Below, in pieces: positions 42,587 to 52,981 of a DNA stretch of 64,000 bases. Under the pieces are notes generated by a model. It saw nothing but the letters and a program-made list of their open reading frames with translations. It made no database searches and had not been told where the DNA came from. Source of the DNA: Mycobacteroides chelonae (GTDB lineage Bacteria > Actinomycetota > Actinomycetes > Mycobacteriales > Mycobacteriaceae); NCBI GenBank assembly GCA_014204435.1, contig JACHLF010000002.1, positions 1-64,000 on the forward strand, given 5' to 3'. A program made the translations under genes and the position numbers. Each line of letters opens with the position of its first letter. Within the stretch, counting starts at the first letter, position 1.

Positions 42587-43140
42587 CTCGATCTACGGCA
42601 CACCCTCACCCCGGGAACCCGTGGAGTACGCGAACTGCTGATCTCCGCGCTGCGTGATGCCATCAGATCCGAGCACCTGATGGTCGGCTCGCTGCTGCCG
42701 CCGTCACGCACCCTGGCCTCAGATCTGGGACTGGCGCGCAACACCGTCGCCGAGGCCTACTCCGAACTCGCCGCCGAGGGTTGGCTCGAATCGCGGCAGG
42801 GCTCGGGAACCCGGGTGGTCCATCGCGGACAGAATCAACTGCCGCCGCGGCCGCACAACCTCATGGCCGGCTCCGGGGATGTCACCTCCTTGCCTCGCAC
42901 CGCACTGGCTTGCTTCGGCCCGCCGCGCGCTGAGCAACGCACCTCACGAGTCCCTGCGCGCCGGGAACCCGCGCGGACGGCACACATTACGTTCCCGGGT
43001 ATCCGAATACGTGGCGCGGGTGCGCGGCATGCGGACCACACCCGATTCGGTCGTCATCTGCGCGGGCACCCGCCATGCCGTGGAAATCCTGACGGTGGCA
43101 CTGTCTGGCAGTGCCATGCCTCGTCGTGGCAGCAGGTCAC
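42581..43140 (+). pseudogene. MocR/GntR-type regulator gene, frameshifted and truncated
   Basis: The N-terminal GntR helix-turn-helix (LISALRDAIRSEHLMVGSLLPPSRTLASDLGLARNTV, in outline) and linker read in one frame to about 42890. The aminotransferase-like domain (SARRALSNAPHESLRAGNPRGRHTLRSRVSEYVA) then continues in another frame and ends near 43120, before the PLP region. A one-base shift and a large C-terminal deletion make it non-functional. It lies head to head with the truncated CMD gene. Confidence 0.7.
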
Positions 43141-43155
43141 GGCGAGAGTCGGGGC

Positions 43156-43980
43156 ATGCCTACCCTGCAGTCCTCCGCCGGTCCCCTCTACTTTCGCGAC
43201 AGCGGAGACGGTCCGCCGATCGTCTTCGTACACGGGCTCTTCGTCACCGGGACCATGTGGCGCAAGATCATCGAGCCGCTGAGCGAGCGCTTTCGTTGCA
43301 TCGCCCCGGACCTTCCGCTCGGTGCACACAAGACCCCGATGCACCCCGGCGCCGCGCTCACTCCACGATCGGTCGCCGGACTGGTCCGCGAGCTTATCGA
43401 AAGCCTCGATCTCGGCGATGTGACCATCGTGGCCACCGACACCGGCGGAGCCATTACCCAACTGCTACTCGCCGGCGGGAGCGACCGAGTCGGCCGGGTG
43501 GTCCTCACGCCCTGCGATTCCTTCGACAACTTCTTGCCGATGTCGATTCGCGTTTTCCAATATTGGGCGCGCGTGCCGGGTACCGACTTCGTGCTGCGCC
43601 CCTTCAAGCTGCGGTGGGCACAGCGGGCACTGGGAAACACGCTCGCCAAGCACTCGATCCCCGACGAGGTGCTCGGCGAATGGGTGCGGCCCCTGCTCGC
43701 GGACAAGGCCGTGCGGCGCGACGTGCGGACCTTCCTGCGCGGTATCGACAACCGCGACACCCTAGCCGCCGCCGAGACTCTGCGTGGATTCGACAAGCCT
43801 GTGCTGCTGCTGTGGCCGCGCAAGCTGCCGTTCTTCCCCTTCGCACACGCCGAGCGCTGGGCAGCGCTGCTGCCCGACGCGAAACTCGTCGAGGTGCCCG
43901 ACAGCTACACCTTTGTCAGCGAGGACCAGCCCGACCTGATGGTGCGAGAGATCGAGGCATTCGTCGCCCAACGCGTGTGA
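43156..43980 (+). CDS. Alpha/beta hydrolase (haloalkane dehalogenase/epoxide hydrolase-like) lacking the catalytic His
   Basis: The ATG at 43156 (MPTLQSSAGPLYFRDSGDGP) gives 274 residues. The oxyanion HG is at 26-27, and the nucleophile elbow ATDTGG puts Asp95 in the position of haloalkane dehalogenases and epoxide hydrolases. At the expected catalytic His near the C-terminus (usually H-F-x-x-E-E-x-P) the protein has DSYTFVSEDQP, with Tyr251 in place of His. The protein is otherwise intact, so it may be inactive or use another residue. Confidence 0.75.
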   Translation: MPTLQSSAGPLYFRDSGDGPPIVFVHGLFVTGTMWRKIIEPLSERFRCIAPDLPLGAHKTPMHPGAALTPRSVAGLVRELIESLDLGDVTIVATDTGGAITQLLLAGGSDRVGRVVLTPCDSFDNFLPMSIRVFQYWARVPGTDFVLRPFKLRWAQRALGNTLAKHSIPDEVLGEWVRPLLADKAVRRDVRTFLRGIDNRDTLAAAETLRGFDKPVLLLWPRKLPFFPFAHAERWAALLPDAKLVEVPDSYTFVSEDQPDLMVREIEAFVAQRV

Positions 43981-43984
43981 GCGG

Positions 43985-44170
43985 CGATCACCTGCCGGCC
44001 GCTGACCGGAGGCGCCCGCGATCTGCAGGGCATTCGGGGAGGTGAAGATCCGGCCGGGACAGGCGGCGGTCAGCATGCCGTAACCGGTGAAGCCCGCATG
44101 CACAGGCTCATGGCCGCAGCCACCACCCGAGACGATGGCCACCTGGCCCTGTCGCAGCGGCGAATCCCTG
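43985..44170 (-). pseudogene. Fragment of dihydroxyacetone kinase DhaK
   Basis: On the minus strand, the stretch reads QVAIVSGGGCGHEPVHAGFT and then GYGMLTAACPGRIFTSPNAL, the N-terminal glycine-rich and substrate-binding region of DhaK. Both upstream and downstream sequence are unrelated, and the frame ends soon after. This is a remnant about 60 residues long in a region without other dha genes. The rest of 43981-44301 shows nothing else. Confidence 0.65.
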
Positions 44171-44301
44171 ATCAGGTGGCCGTGTTCGCGATTCCCATCA
44201 CGCGTCGATGTTCCAGCAATTCTTCGCGACCCTACCCGGGTGCGAAAGACCCCCGTCATCTTTGGATTACGTCCTTCACCAGACTATGCGAAGCTCTGCC
44301 G

Positions 44302-45063
44302 GTGCTTCCCAACGAACAATGGCTCTTCGACGAGTATCGGCAACAATGCGCAAGCCGGGGCAGGGTGCTGACCGCCCTGGACTTCGGCTGCGGCAACGGC
44401 AGACTGATCACGCACTCCCAACAGAGCGGTGACGCCGACTTCTGGGGCGCCGATACGTACTACGGCGAGGGCGAGATCTACGCCCACGACGGCACAGAGG
44501 TGATCCCCGAAATCACCCGTCAGCGGATCAAGCTGCTGGAGCCGGGCAAGGCGCTGCCTTTCGACGATCACACCTTCGATTTCGTGTGCTCCAACCAGGT
44601 ACTCGAACACGTCGAACAGCTCGACGGCGTTGTCGACGAGCTGGCCCGCATCACTAAGCCCGGAGGTGTCCACATCCATCTGTTTCCCACCAAGGAATTG
44701 ATCAGCGAGGCACACCTGGGCGTCCCCTACGTGCATCGGCTGCCACCGCGGTACCGCGAACGCTGGTCGCGCACGTTCTATCCCCGGGCCAGGTTCGCCG
44801 ACACCACATCCTCGTTCGATGAATGGTGGACCAACATGGGCCCATTCTTGGAGCACAAGACCTTCTATCGCAGCCGCGGTGAGTACGACCGCGCGCTAGG
44901 CCGACGCTTCCACGTCGCCCATGTCGAACCGCGGAAGCTGAACTACCACCTGAGCCAATCGCGGCTGCGCCGGATGCGCGGGCTGACCGGCGTGCTGCCA
45001 GTGCACACCGAACTGATGCGCGTGGGTGCTGCGGTGCGTCTAGAGCTCCGCGACGCGCCCTGA
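44302..45063 (+). CDS. Class I SAM-dependent methyltransferase in the arabinogalactan cluster
   Basis: The preferred start is the GTG at 44302 (VLPNEQWLFDEYRQQCASRG), giving 253 residues. An upstream extension would run over the DhaK remnant. Motif I is ALDFGCGNGRLIT, and the post-motif region has FDDHTFDFVCSNQVLEHVEQ and ARITKPGGVHIHLFPTKE. The C-terminal part is basic (SQSRLRRMRGLTGVL). Fifteen bases separate it from gtrA, so it may join the same transcript. A cell-wall carbohydrate or lipid substrate is possible but not shown. Confidence 0.8.
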   Translation: MLPNEQWLFDEYRQQCASRGRVLTALDFGCGNGRLITHSQQSGDADFWGADTYYGEGEIYAHDGTEVIPEITRQRIKLLEPGKALPFDDHTFDFVCSNQVLEHVEQLDGVVDELARITKPGGVHIHLFPTKELISEAHLGVPYVHRLPPRYRERWSRTFYPRARFADTTSSFDEWWTNMGPFLEHKTFYRSRGEYDRALGRRFHVAHVEPRKLNYHLSQSRLRRMRGLTGVLPVHTELMRVGAAVRLELRDAP

Positions 45064-45078
45064 CATAGGCTCTGGCTC

Positions 45079-45492
45079 GTGTCAGATGCCCCAGCCGAGC
45101 CTGCGCCGCTGTCGCTGACCACCCAAGCGACCCGTTTCGTCATCACCGGCGGACTCTCGGCCATCGTCGACTTCGGGCTGTACGTGCTGTTGCTGCACTT
45201 GGGCCTGCAGGTCAACATCGCCAAATCCATCAGCTTTGTGGCGGGCACCACCACCGCGTATCTGATCAACCGGCGCTGGACCTTCCAAGCCGAGCCCAGC
45301 CGGGCCCGATTCATCGCGGTGATGGCCCTCTACGGCCTGACCTACGCCGTCCAGGTCGGTATCAACTACGTGTTCTACATGCAGTTTGAGGACAAGCCGT
45401 GGCGGGTGCCCGTCGCCTTTGTCATCGCCCAGGGGACGGCAACTGTCATCAACTTCATCGTCCAGCGCGCGGTGATCTTCCGGATTCACTGA
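45079..45492 (+). CDS. gtrA: GtrA-family membrane protein (Rv3789-like)
   Basis: The GTG at 45079 ([20 protein letters not shown]) gives 137 residues with four helices of the GtrA family ([20 protein letters not shown] ... [16 protein letters not shown]). The location directly upstream of dprE1 is that of Rv3789. Members have been proposed to move decaprenyl-phosphoryl-arabinose across the membrane or to anchor the priming enzymes. The exact role is debated. Confidence 0.88.
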   Translation: MSDAPAEPAPLSLTTQATRFVITGGLSAIVDFGLYVLLLHLGLQVNIAKSISFVAGTTTAYLINRRWTFQAEPSRARFIAVMALYGLTYAVQVGINYVFYMQFEDKPWRVPVAFVIAQGTATVINFIVQRAVIFRIH

Positions 45493-45512
45493 GCCGCTAC
45501 GCTCAATTACCG

Positions 45513-46922
45513 ATGACAACTCCGAAGTCCGAGCTACCTCTCACTCCGCGCGCCCTCACCGGCTTCGGCGGAACCGCCCCCACCGTGGCGCACGTGCTCT
45601 CCACCCCCGATGTCGACGTCATTGCCGAGGCGGTCCGCAGGGTCGCCGACGCCAGCTCCAGCAGCCCCGACCACCTGCGCCGCGGCATCGTCGCACGCGG
45701 CCTGGGCCGCTCCTACGGCGATCACGCGTGCAACGGCGGCGGGATCGTCGTCGACATGACATCGCTGAACAAGGTGCATTCGATCAGCGCCGAGACTGCG
45801 GTCGCCGACGTGGACGCGGGCGTGAGCCTGGATCAGTTGATGAAGGCCGCGTTGCCCTTCGGCCTGTGGGTGCCGGTGCTGCCGGGGACCCGGCAGGTGA
45901 CTGTGGGCGGTGCCATCGGATCGGATATCCACGGCAAGAACCACCACAGCGCGGGCAGCTTCGGCAACCACGTGCTGTCCCTGGACCTGCTGATGGCCGA
46001 CGGTGAAGTGCACACCCTCACCCCCGACGGGTCCGACAGCGAGCTGTTCTGGGCCACCGTCGGCGGCAACGGGTTGACGGGCATCGTCGTGCGCGCGCGC
46101 ATCGCCATGACCCGCACCGAGACCGCATATTTCATCGCCGACGGTGTCGCCACCCACGACCTGGACGAGACCATCGCGGTGCACCAGGACGGCACCGAGG
46201 ACAACTACACGTACTCCAGCGCCTGGTTCGACCTGATCAATCCGCCCCCCAAGCTGGGTCGCGCGGCCGTGAGCCGCGGCAGCCTGGCCACATTGGACCA
46301 GCTGCCCGCAAAGCTGGCCAAGGACCCGCTGAAATTCAGCGCACCGCAGCTCCCCGGATTCCCGAACCTCTTCCCGGTCAACTTCATGATCAAGCCGTCG
46401 CTCATGGCGATCGGTGAGGCGTTCTACCGGATGAGCGGCAACTACCAGGGCAAGATCGTCAATCTGACGCAGTTCTATCACATGCTCGACATCACGACCG
46501 GATGGCAATATGCCTATGGTCCAAAGGGTTTCGCGCAGCATCAGTTCCTGGTGCCGCCCGACGCGCTCGATGAGTTCAAGGGCATCATCCGATGGATCCA
46601 GACCCAGGGCCACTACTCGGCACTGAACGTTTTCAAGCTCTTCGGTCCGGGAAACAAGGCGCCGCTGAGCTTCCCCATGAAGGGCTGGAACGTCGCCATG
46701 GACTTCCCGAACAAGCCAGGCGTCAATGAGTTCCTCAACGAGCTGGACAACCGCGCCATGGAGTTCGGCGGGCGGGTCTACACCGCCAAGGACTCACGGG
46801 TGAGCGCGGAGAAGTTCCACAAGATGTACCCGCGCATCGACGAGTGGATCGTCACCCGGCGCAAGGCCGACCCGCATGGCGTGTTCGCCTCCGATATGGC
46901 CCGCCGCCTCGAGCTGCTCTGA
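45513..46922 (+). CDS. dprE1: Decaprenylphosphoryl-beta-D-ribose oxidase DprE1
   Basis: DprE1 oxidises DPR to the 2-keto intermediate that DprE2 reduces to DPA, the only arabinose donor for arabinan. The ATG at 45513 gives 469 residues. The PP-loop FAD domain has [17 protein letters not shown] and [19 protein letters not shown], and the substrate domain ends [20 protein letters not shown]. At the position of M. tuberculosis Cys387, the covalent target of benzothiazinones (N-I-C-V-D-F-P), this protein has NVAMDFP with Ala395. That predicts natural resistance to the covalent drugs. It lies 20 bases upstream of dprE2. Confidence 0.97.
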   Translation: MTTPKSELPLTPRALTGFGGTAPTVAHVLSTPDVDVIAEAVRRVADASSSSPDHLRRGIVARGLGRSYGDHACNGGGIVVDMTSLNKVHSISAETAVADVDAGVSLDQLMKAALPFGLWVPVLPGTRQVTVGGAIGSDIHGKNHHSAGSFGNHVLSLDLLMADGEVHTLTPDGSDSELFWATVGGNGLTGIVVRARIAMTRTETAYFIADGVATHDLDETIAVHQDGTEDNYTYSSAWFDLINPPPKLGRAAVSRGSLATLDQLPAKLAKDPLKFSAPQLPGFPNLFPVNFMIKPSLMAIGEAFYRMSGNYQGKIVNLTQFYHMLDITTGWQYAYGPKGFAQHQFLVPPDALDEFKGIIRWIQTQGHYSALNVFKLFGPGNKAPLSFPMKGWNVAMDFPNKPGVNEFLNELDNRAMEFGGRVYTAKDSRVSAEKFHKMYPRIDEWIVTRRKADPHGVFASDMARRLELL

Positions 46923-46942
46923 GAATTAGCAAGGAAGACAAC

Positions 46943-47722
46943 ATGATTGACGCCACAGGCAACCCCCAAACTATCCTGCTGCTGGGCGGCACCTCGGAGA
47001 TCGGCCTGGCCATCGTCGAGCGTTACCTCAAGAACGCCAAGGCGCGGGTCATCCTGGCCGACCTGCAGAACGCACCCAAGCGCGAGGCGGCCATCGAGCA
47101 GATCAAGGCCGCGGGCGCCAAGTCGGTCGAATACCTGGACTTCGACGCTGTCGACACCACAAGCCACCCCGGACTCATCGAATCCGCTTGGGCGCAGGGC
47201 GATGTGGATGTCGCCATCGTCGCCTTCGGAGTTCTCGGCGATGCCGAGGAACTCTGGCAGAACCAGGCCAAGGCGGTGCTGAGCGCGCAGGTCAACTACA
47301 CCGCCGCCGTCTCCGTCGGTGTTCTGATCGGCCAGAGGATGAAGGCGCAGGGCTTCGGTCAGGTCATCGCGATGTCCTCGGTGGCCGGCGAACGGGTGCG
47401 CCGCTCCAACTTCGTCTACGGCTCGACCAAGGCCGGTCTCGACGGGTTCTACCTCGGCCTCGGAGAGGCCTTGCGCGAGTTCGGCGTCCACGTGCTGGTG
47501 GTTCGGCCGGGCCAGGTGCGTACCACCACGACCATCGAGCATTGGAAGGCCACCGGCGCCAAGGAGGCGCCCTTCACGGTCGACAAGGAAGAGATCGCCG
47601 AGCTGGTGGTGGCCTCGGCCGCCGCGGGTAAGGAGCTGATCTGGGCCCCGGGCCAGTGGCGACTTGTGATGTCGGTGCTGCGCCACGTTCCGCGTCCCAT
47701 TTTCCGCAAGCTCCCCGTCTAG
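46943..47722 (+). CDS. dprE2: Decaprenylphosphoryl-2-keto-beta-D-erythro-pentose reductase DprE2
   Basis: The ATG at 46943 ([20 protein letters not shown]) gives 259 residues of an SDR enzyme with GGTSEIG at 15-21 and the catalytic Tyr159/Lys163 in YGSTKAG. It completes epimerisation of DPR to DPA with NADH. It lies between dprE1 and aftA with short junctions, an arrangement conserved in mycobacteria. Confidence 0.96.
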   Translation: MIDATGNPQTILLLGGTSEIGLAIVERYLKNAKARVILADLQNAPKREAAIEQIKAAGAKSVEYLDFDAVDTTSHPGLIESAWAQGDVDVAIVAFGVLGDAEELWQNQAKAVLSAQVNYTAAVSVGVLIGQRMKAQGFGQVIAMSSVAGERVRRSNFVYGSTKAGLDGFYLGLGEALREFGVHVLVVRPGQVRTTTTIEHWKATGAKEAPFTVDKEEIAELVVASAAAGKELIWAPGQWRLVMSVLRHVPRPIFRKLPV

Positions 47723-47729
47723 GCGCACG

Positions 47730-49619
47730 ATGACGGCCCAGACAGCAGAGTCGGCACGTCGGCACGTACTGGACACCACCAAGGACCTGACGCTCGCCGT
47801 CGTCACGGCCGCCGCCGCCAGCGTTGTCGCGCTCACCGCCATCGCACGGGTGGAGTGGCCGGCCTTCGGCTCGTCAAACCAGCTGCACGCGCTGACCACG
47901 GTCGGCCAGTTCGGCACCATCGCCGGGTTGGTGCTAGCCGGGGTTCTCTGGCGCCGGGGCCGCCACACCGTCGCGAAAGTGCTTTCCCTGCTGTTTCTCT
48001 CGGCATTCACCGTGGTGACCATCGGCATGCCCCTGGGCGCCACCAAGCTCTACCTGTTCGGGATCTCGGTGGACCAACAGTTCCGTACCGAGTACCTGAC
48101 GCGTTTCACCGACTCGCCCGCGCTGCACGACATGACCTATCCGGACATGCCGCCGTTCTATCCGGCGGGCTGGTTCTGGATCGGCGGGCGGCTGGCGGCA
48201 CTCACCGGAACCGCCGGCTGGGAGATGTACAAGCCCTGGGCCATCGCCTCGCTGGCGATCGGGGTATGTGCGGCATTCGTCTTGTGGAACAAGATGATCC
48301 GTTTCGAGTACGCCCTCATCGTGACCACCGCGACCGCCGCCGTCACCCTGTACTCCACCGCGGCCGAACCCTACGGCGCGATCATCACCGTGCTGCTGCC
48401 ACCGGTGCTGGTTCTGGGTTACAGCGCGCTCCGGGCGCCCGTAGGCAGCGGCTGGGGCGCCGTCATCGGGACCGGTGTGTTCCTGGGGTTCGCGGCGCTG
48501 TTCTACACACTGCTCACCGCGTACGGCGCTCTGGCCATCACTGTCGCGGCCACGGTGGTGGCGATCGGCCGGATCCGGCGTGACGGCTGGTGGCCCGCCG
48601 TCAAAGAGCCCCTGCTGCGCTGGCTCGCCATCGCAGGCATCGCCATCGCACTAGCCCTGGTGTTCTGGGGTCCCTACTTGATCGCGGTCTCGCGGGCCTC
48701 GTTGGAGAAGGCCGCATCGGCACAGCATTACCTGCCCAATGACGGCGCCGAGCTGTCCTTCCCCATGCTCCAACCCACCATGCTCGGCGGGCTGTGCCTG
48801 CTCGGCACGGTGTGGCTGGTGGTGCGGGTTCGCAGCTCGGTGCGTGCCGGGGCGCTCGCGATCGGCGTGGCATCCGTATATCTGTGGTCGCTGTTGTCCA
48901 TGGTGGCCACCCTCGCCCAAACCACCCTGCTCTCGTTCCGCTTGGTGCCCACCCTCACCGTGCTACTCGCCGCGGCGGGCGCGTTCGCCTTCATCGAGGT
49001 GGCCGCCTGGGCCGCCCAGCGCGCCAAGTCCGCCACGCTCGTGGCCACCGTCGTCGGCCTTGCCGGTGCACTGGCATTCAGCCAGGACATCCCCGATTTC
49101 CTGCGCTCCGACATCGTCATCGCCTACGCCGATACCGACGGCACCGGACAACGCGCCGACCGCCGACCGCCCGGCCCGGAAAGCCATTACGGTGCCATCG
49201 ACAAGGCGATCACCGAACTCACCGGCAAACCGCGCGATGAGGTCGTGGTGCTCACCGCCGACTACAGCTTCCTGGCGTTCTACCCGTACTACGGCTTCCA
49301 GGGACTGACGCCGCACTACGCAAACCCGCTGGCGCAGTTCGACAAGCGTGCGGCCGCGATCAAGAGCTGGGAACACCTGCACACCGCCGACGAGATGATT
49401 CGTGCGCTGGACACCCTGCCCTGGCGTGCCCCGACTGTCCTACTGATGCGGCAGTCCGGGGACAACTACTCTTTGCGGCTCGCCAAGGACGTCTACCCTA
49501 ACCAGCCGAACGTCAAGCGGTACACCGTGACGCTGAACAAGCAGCTGTTCGCTGATCCCCGGTTCACCGTGCGCACCATAGGACCCTTCGTCCTGGTCGT
49601 TCGGGTACCACCCCAGTAG
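47730..49619 (+). CDS. aftA: Galactan 5-O-arabinofuranosyltransferase AftA
   Basis: The 629-residue GT-C enzyme begins [20 protein letters not shown]. About 11 membrane helices are followed by a C-terminal periplasmic domain ([13 protein letters not shown] region, ending [15 protein letters not shown]). An acidic pair typical of GT-C ([26 protein letters not shown]) lies in the first large loop. AftA transfers the first arabinofuranose from DPA onto galactan. It starts eight bases after dprE2. Confidence 0.94.
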   Translation: MTAQTAESARRHVLDTTKDLTLAVVTAAAASVVALTAIARVEWPAFGSSNQLHALTTVGQFGTIAGLVLAGVLWRRGRHTVAKVLSLLFLSAFTVVTIGMPLGATKLYLFGISVDQQFRTEYLTRFTDSPALHDMTYPDMPPFYPAGWFWIGGRLAALTGTAGWEMYKPWAIASLAIGVCAAFVLWNKMIRFEYALIVTTATAAVTLYSTAAEPYGAIITVLLPPVLVLGYSALRAPVGSGWGAVIGTGVFLGFAALFYTLLTAYGALAITVAATVVAIGRIRRDGWWPAVKEPLLRWLAIAGIAIALALVFWGPYLIAVSRASLEKAASAQHYLPNDGAELSFPMLQPTMLGGLCLLGTVWLVVRVRSSVRAGALAIGVASVYLWSLLSMVATLAQTTLLSFRLVPTLTVLLAAAGAFAFIEVAAWAAQRAKSATLVATVVGLAGALAFSQDIPDFLRSDIVIAYADTDGTGQRADRRPPGPESHYGAIDKAITELTGKPRDEVVVLTADYSFLAFYPYYGFQGLTPHYANPLAQFDKRAAAIKSWEHLHTADEMIRALDTLPWRAPTVLLMRQSGDNYSLRLAKDVYPNQPNVKRYTVTLNKQLFADPRFTVRTIGPFVLVVRVPPQ

Positions 49620-49638
49620 CCAACTAACATCTTCCTCC

Positions 49639-52600
49639 GTGACGGTTCAGGGGAACGCGACGGAGAAGGTCGCCAGCGACGGCGACGGCGAATACCGCAG
49701 GGCCCGGCTGATCGCAATCGTCACCGGCTTCCTCGGAGCACTGCTGGCCATCGCCACGCCACTACTGCCGGTCCGGCAGGACACCGCGCAGCTCGACTGG
49801 CCGCAGAACGGCACCCTGGCCAGCGTCGATGCTCCCCTCATCGGATACGTCCCCACCGACCTCACCATCACCGTGCCGTGCGCGACGGCCAAGGGCCTCG
49901 ACGTTCGAGGCAACGTACTGCTGTCCACCGTGCCTAAGCAGGCCCCCAATGCGGTGGACCGCGGCATGCTGATCCAGCGCATCGGCGGCGACCTCGTGGT
50001 GATCGTGCGCAATGTGCCGGTGGTCTCGGCTCCGCTCTCCGAAGTCCTGGGCCCCAACTGCCAGCGACTCGAAGTGACGGCGCATTCGGACAAGGTGACC
50101 GGAAAGTTCGTCGGCCTCATTCAAGGGCCCACGGATGCCAAGCCCGGGCAGCCGCGCGCCGGTGAACGTGGCGGGTACGACTTTCGGCCGCAGATCGTTG
50201 GTATTTTCACCGACCTGTCCGGGCCCGCACCCGAGGGCCTCAAGCTCTCCGCCACCGTCGATACCCGCTACAGCAGCTCCCCCACCGCCCTCAAGTTCAT
50301 CGCGATGGTCCTGGGCATCGCGCTGACCGCGATCTCTCTGGTCGCCCTGCACACCCTCGACGCGGCCGACGGGCGTCGGCACAAGCGCTTCATGCCCGAG
50401 GGCTGGTGGAAGCCGCGACCACTGGACGCGCTCGTCGGGGCGGTGCTGGTCTGGTGGCATTTCGTCGGCGCCAACACCTCCGATGACGGCTACATCCTCA
50501 CCATGGCCCGCGTCGCGGAGCGCTCGGGATATATGGCTAACTACTACCGCTGGTTCGGAACTCCCGAATCGCCCTTCGGCTGGTACTACGACCTGCTGAC
50601 CATCTGGGCGCACGTCAGCACCGCCAGCGTCTGGATGCGACTGCCCACCCTGGCGATGGGCCTGCTGTGCTGGGCGGTGATCAGTCGTGAGGTAATTCCC
50701 CGGCTGGGGCATGCCGCACGCAACAACCCGGTGGTGCCGTGGACCGCGGCTGCGACGTTCCTGGCGTTCTGGCTGCCGTTCAACAACGGACTGCGGCCCG
50801 AGCCCATCATCGCTCTCGGCATCCTGCTGACGTGGTGCTCGGTCGAGCGTTCCATTGCCACCAATCGGCTGCTGCCTGCGGCGGTCGCGTGCATCATCGG
50901 CGCGCTCACCCTGTTCTCCGGACCCACGGGCATTGCCTCCGTCGGCGCGCTACTGGTCGCGATCGGGCCGCTGCGCACCATCGTGGCCAAGCGCGCCAAG
51001 CGATTCGGCTACGGTGCGCTATTGGCGCCGATCCTGGCGGCCGGGCTGGTGACGCTCATCATCATCTTCCGCGATCAAACCCTCCTCGGGGAGATGCAGG
51101 CCAACGCGCTCAAATCCGCGGTCGGTCCGTCGCTGAACTGGTTCGACGAGCACGTCCGGTACGAGCGCTTGTTCCTGCCGACCACCGACGGCGCCATCTC
51201 GCGCCGATTCCCGGTACTGGCCCTGCTCATCGCACTCGGCGTGGCAGTGGCGATGACCTTACGTAAGAACAAGATTCCCGGCACCGCGAGTGGTCCCAGC
51301 CGACGGATCATCGGCATCACCCTGATCTCGTTCGTGGCGATCATGTTCACGCCCACCAAGTGGACCCACCACTTCGGCGTGTTCGCTGGCCTCGCCGGAT
51401 CGCTCGGTGCACTGGCCGCGGTGGCCGTGACTGCGGCGGCCATGCGCTCTCCGCGTAACCGCACGCTGTACGCCGCGATCGTGCTGTTCGTGCTCTCGCT
51501 GTCCTTCTCCAGCGTGAACGGCTGGTGGTATGTCTCCAACTTCGGCGTGCCGTGGTCGAATTCCTTCCCGCAGTGGCACTTCGGTATCAGCACCGTGTTC
51601 TTCGGGTTGTCGGTGCTCGCCATCTTGATAGCAGCCTGGATGCATTTCACCGGCCGTGACCATCCCGGCCGCACGCCCGTGCATCCGGTGCTCGCGCGCA
51701 TCGCCGAATCCCCACTGGCCGTCGGCACCTGGATCGTGGTGATCTGGTCGGTCTTCTCGTTGACCGCGGGCATGATCAACCAGTACCCCGCCTGGTCGGT
51801 CGGACGGTCCAACCTCGACGCGCTGCGCGGAAACGGCTGTGGGCTGGCCAACGACGTGTTGGTCGAGGAAGACCCCAATGCCGGGATGCTGCAGCCGATC
51901 GACGCCCCGGTCGGTCAGGCGCTGGCCGCCGATACCAACATCATGTTCGATCCCAACGGCATTCCGTCGGACGTGTCGGCCGACGAGGAAAACAACCCGC
52001 AAGGCTCCGACAGCTTCGTCGAACGCGACAAGAGCGGCAGTGCCAACGGCAGCCAGGACACCGAGGGCGGCACCACCGTCGCGGCCGGCGTCAACGGCTC
52101 CCGCGCCCGCCTGCCCTTTGACCTCAAGCCAGAGACCACACCCGTGATGGGCAGCTACCAGGTAGGCAGTCAGCGGCCGGCCCGGTTGCAGTCGGCGTGG
52201 TATCGACTGCCTACCAAGGACGCCACCAAGCCATTGGTCGTGCTGGCGGCCGCCGGTCGATTCGATCCTGTCGAACTGCAAGTCCAGTTCGCCGGCGAGG
52301 ACGGAAAGGTCTTGGGCGCCATCTCCTTTGCCGACCTGGGCCCATCCCCCGCCTGGCGGAACCTGCGACTGTCCCGCGATGCGATCCCGACAAATGCGAC
52401 CCGGATCCGGCTACTGGTCACCGATGACGACTTGGCACCGCAGCACTGGATTGCGATCACCCCGCCTCGAGTTCCCTCGCTACGCTCGCTGCAGTCGGTC
52501 GTGGGATCCGATCCCGTTTTCCTGGACTGGCTTGTCGGACTTGCTTTCCCCTGCCAGCGACCGTTCGACCACAAAAACGGTGTCATCGAGATTCCGAAGT

Positions 52601-52863
52601 GGCGCATCCTGCCCGACCGCTTCGGCGCGGAGGCCAACTCGCCGGTGATGGACTACCTCGGCGGCGGCCCGCTGGGCATCACCGAGCTTCTGCTGAAGGC
52701 CACCCCGGTGCCGACCTACCTACAGAACGACTGGTTCCGCGATTGGGGTGCGCTGCAACGGTTCACGCCGTACTACCGAAACGCCACCGAGGCACAGCTG
52801 CAGCTCGGCACCGCCGTGCATAGCGGACTCTGGACGCCCGGGCCGCTGCGCAAGAGCAGGTGA
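49639..52863 (+). CDS. embC: Arabinosyltransferase EmbC
   Basis: The GTG at 49639 (VTVQGNATEKVASDGDGEYR) gives 1074 residues with the Emb architecture. An N-terminal helix and periplasmic carbohydrate-binding domain come first. A GT-C membrane core contains NTSDDGYILTMARVAERSGYM, with the catalytic Asp pair, and a C-terminal periplasmic CBM domain follows. EmbC elongates arabinan of lipoarabinomannan. The Tyr-Ile-Leu sequence after the Asp pair is the wild-type pattern, unlike EmbB here. It follows aftA by 19 bases. In contrast to M. tuberculosis, embA does not follow directly. Confidence 0.95.
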   Translation: MTVQGNATEKVASDGDGEYRRARLIAIVTGFLGALLAIATPLLPVRQDTAQLDWPQNGTLASVDAPLIGYVPTDLTITVPCATAKGLDVRGNVLLSTVPKQAPNAVDRGMLIQRIGGDLVVIVRNVPVVSAPLSEVLGPNCQRLEVTAHSDKVTGKFVGLIQGPTDAKPGQPRAGERGGYDFRPQIVGIFTDLSGPAPEGLKLSATVDTRYSSSPTALKFIAMVLGIALTAISLVALHTLDAADGRRHKRFMPEGWWKPRPLDALVGAVLVWWHFVGANTSDDGYILTMARVAERSGYMANYYRWFGTPESPFGWYYDLLTIWAHVSTASVWMRLPTLAMGLLCWAVISREVIPRLGHAARNNPVVPWTAAATFLAFWLPFNNGLRPEPIIALGILLTWCSVERSIATNRLLPAAVACIIGALTLFSGPTGIASVGALLVAIGPLRTIVAKRAKRFGYGALLAPILAAGLVTLIIIFRDQTLLGEMQANALKSAVGPSLNWFDEHVRYERLFLPTTDGAISRRFPVLALLIALGVAVAMTLRKNKIPGTASGPSRRIIGITLISFVAIMFTPTKWTHHFGVFAGLAGSLGALAAVAVTAAAMRSPRNRTLYAAIVLFVLSLSFSSVNGWWYVSNFGVPWSNSFPQWHFGISTVFFGLSVLAILIAAWMHFTGRDHPGRTPVHPVLARIAESPLAVGTWIVVIWSVFSLTAGMINQYPAWSVGRSNLDALRGNGCGLANDVLVEEDPNAGMLQPIDAPVGQALAADTNIMFDPNGIPSDVSADEENNPQGSDSFVERDKSGSANGSQDTEGGTTVAAGVNGSRARLPFDLKPETTPVMGSYQVGSQRPARLQSAWYRLPTKDATKPLVVLAAAGRFDPVELQVQFAGEDGKVLGAISFADLGPSPAWRNLRLSRDAIPTNATRIRLLVTDDDLAPQHWIAITPPRVPSLRSLQSVVGSDPVFLDWLVGLAFPCQRPFDHKNGVIEIPKWRILPDRFGAEANSPVMDYLGGGPLGITELLLKATPVPTYLQNDWFRDWGALQRFTPYYRNATEAQLQLGTAVHSGLWTPGPLRKSR

Positions 52864-52981
52864 ACGCCAGCCATTCGATTGGCTGATTTCCGATAGAAAC
52901 TGGCAAGTTATCGGAAATCCGGTAAAGCATCCGCCAACTTCAATGGGGTTGTCAGTAAAGACATCCAGAGGAAGGCCGGCG

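Noticed and set aside
45534..46613. A 359-codon minus-strand open frame inside dprE1
   Set aside because: DprE1 is certain on the plus strand, and the antisense frame has unstructured His/Val-rich composition.
51915..52139. A possible break or insertion in the embC C-terminal loop, which is rich in Asn, Asp and Ser
   Set aside because: The frame stays open and both sides match the Emb family, so this is a variable periplasmic loop and not a disruption.
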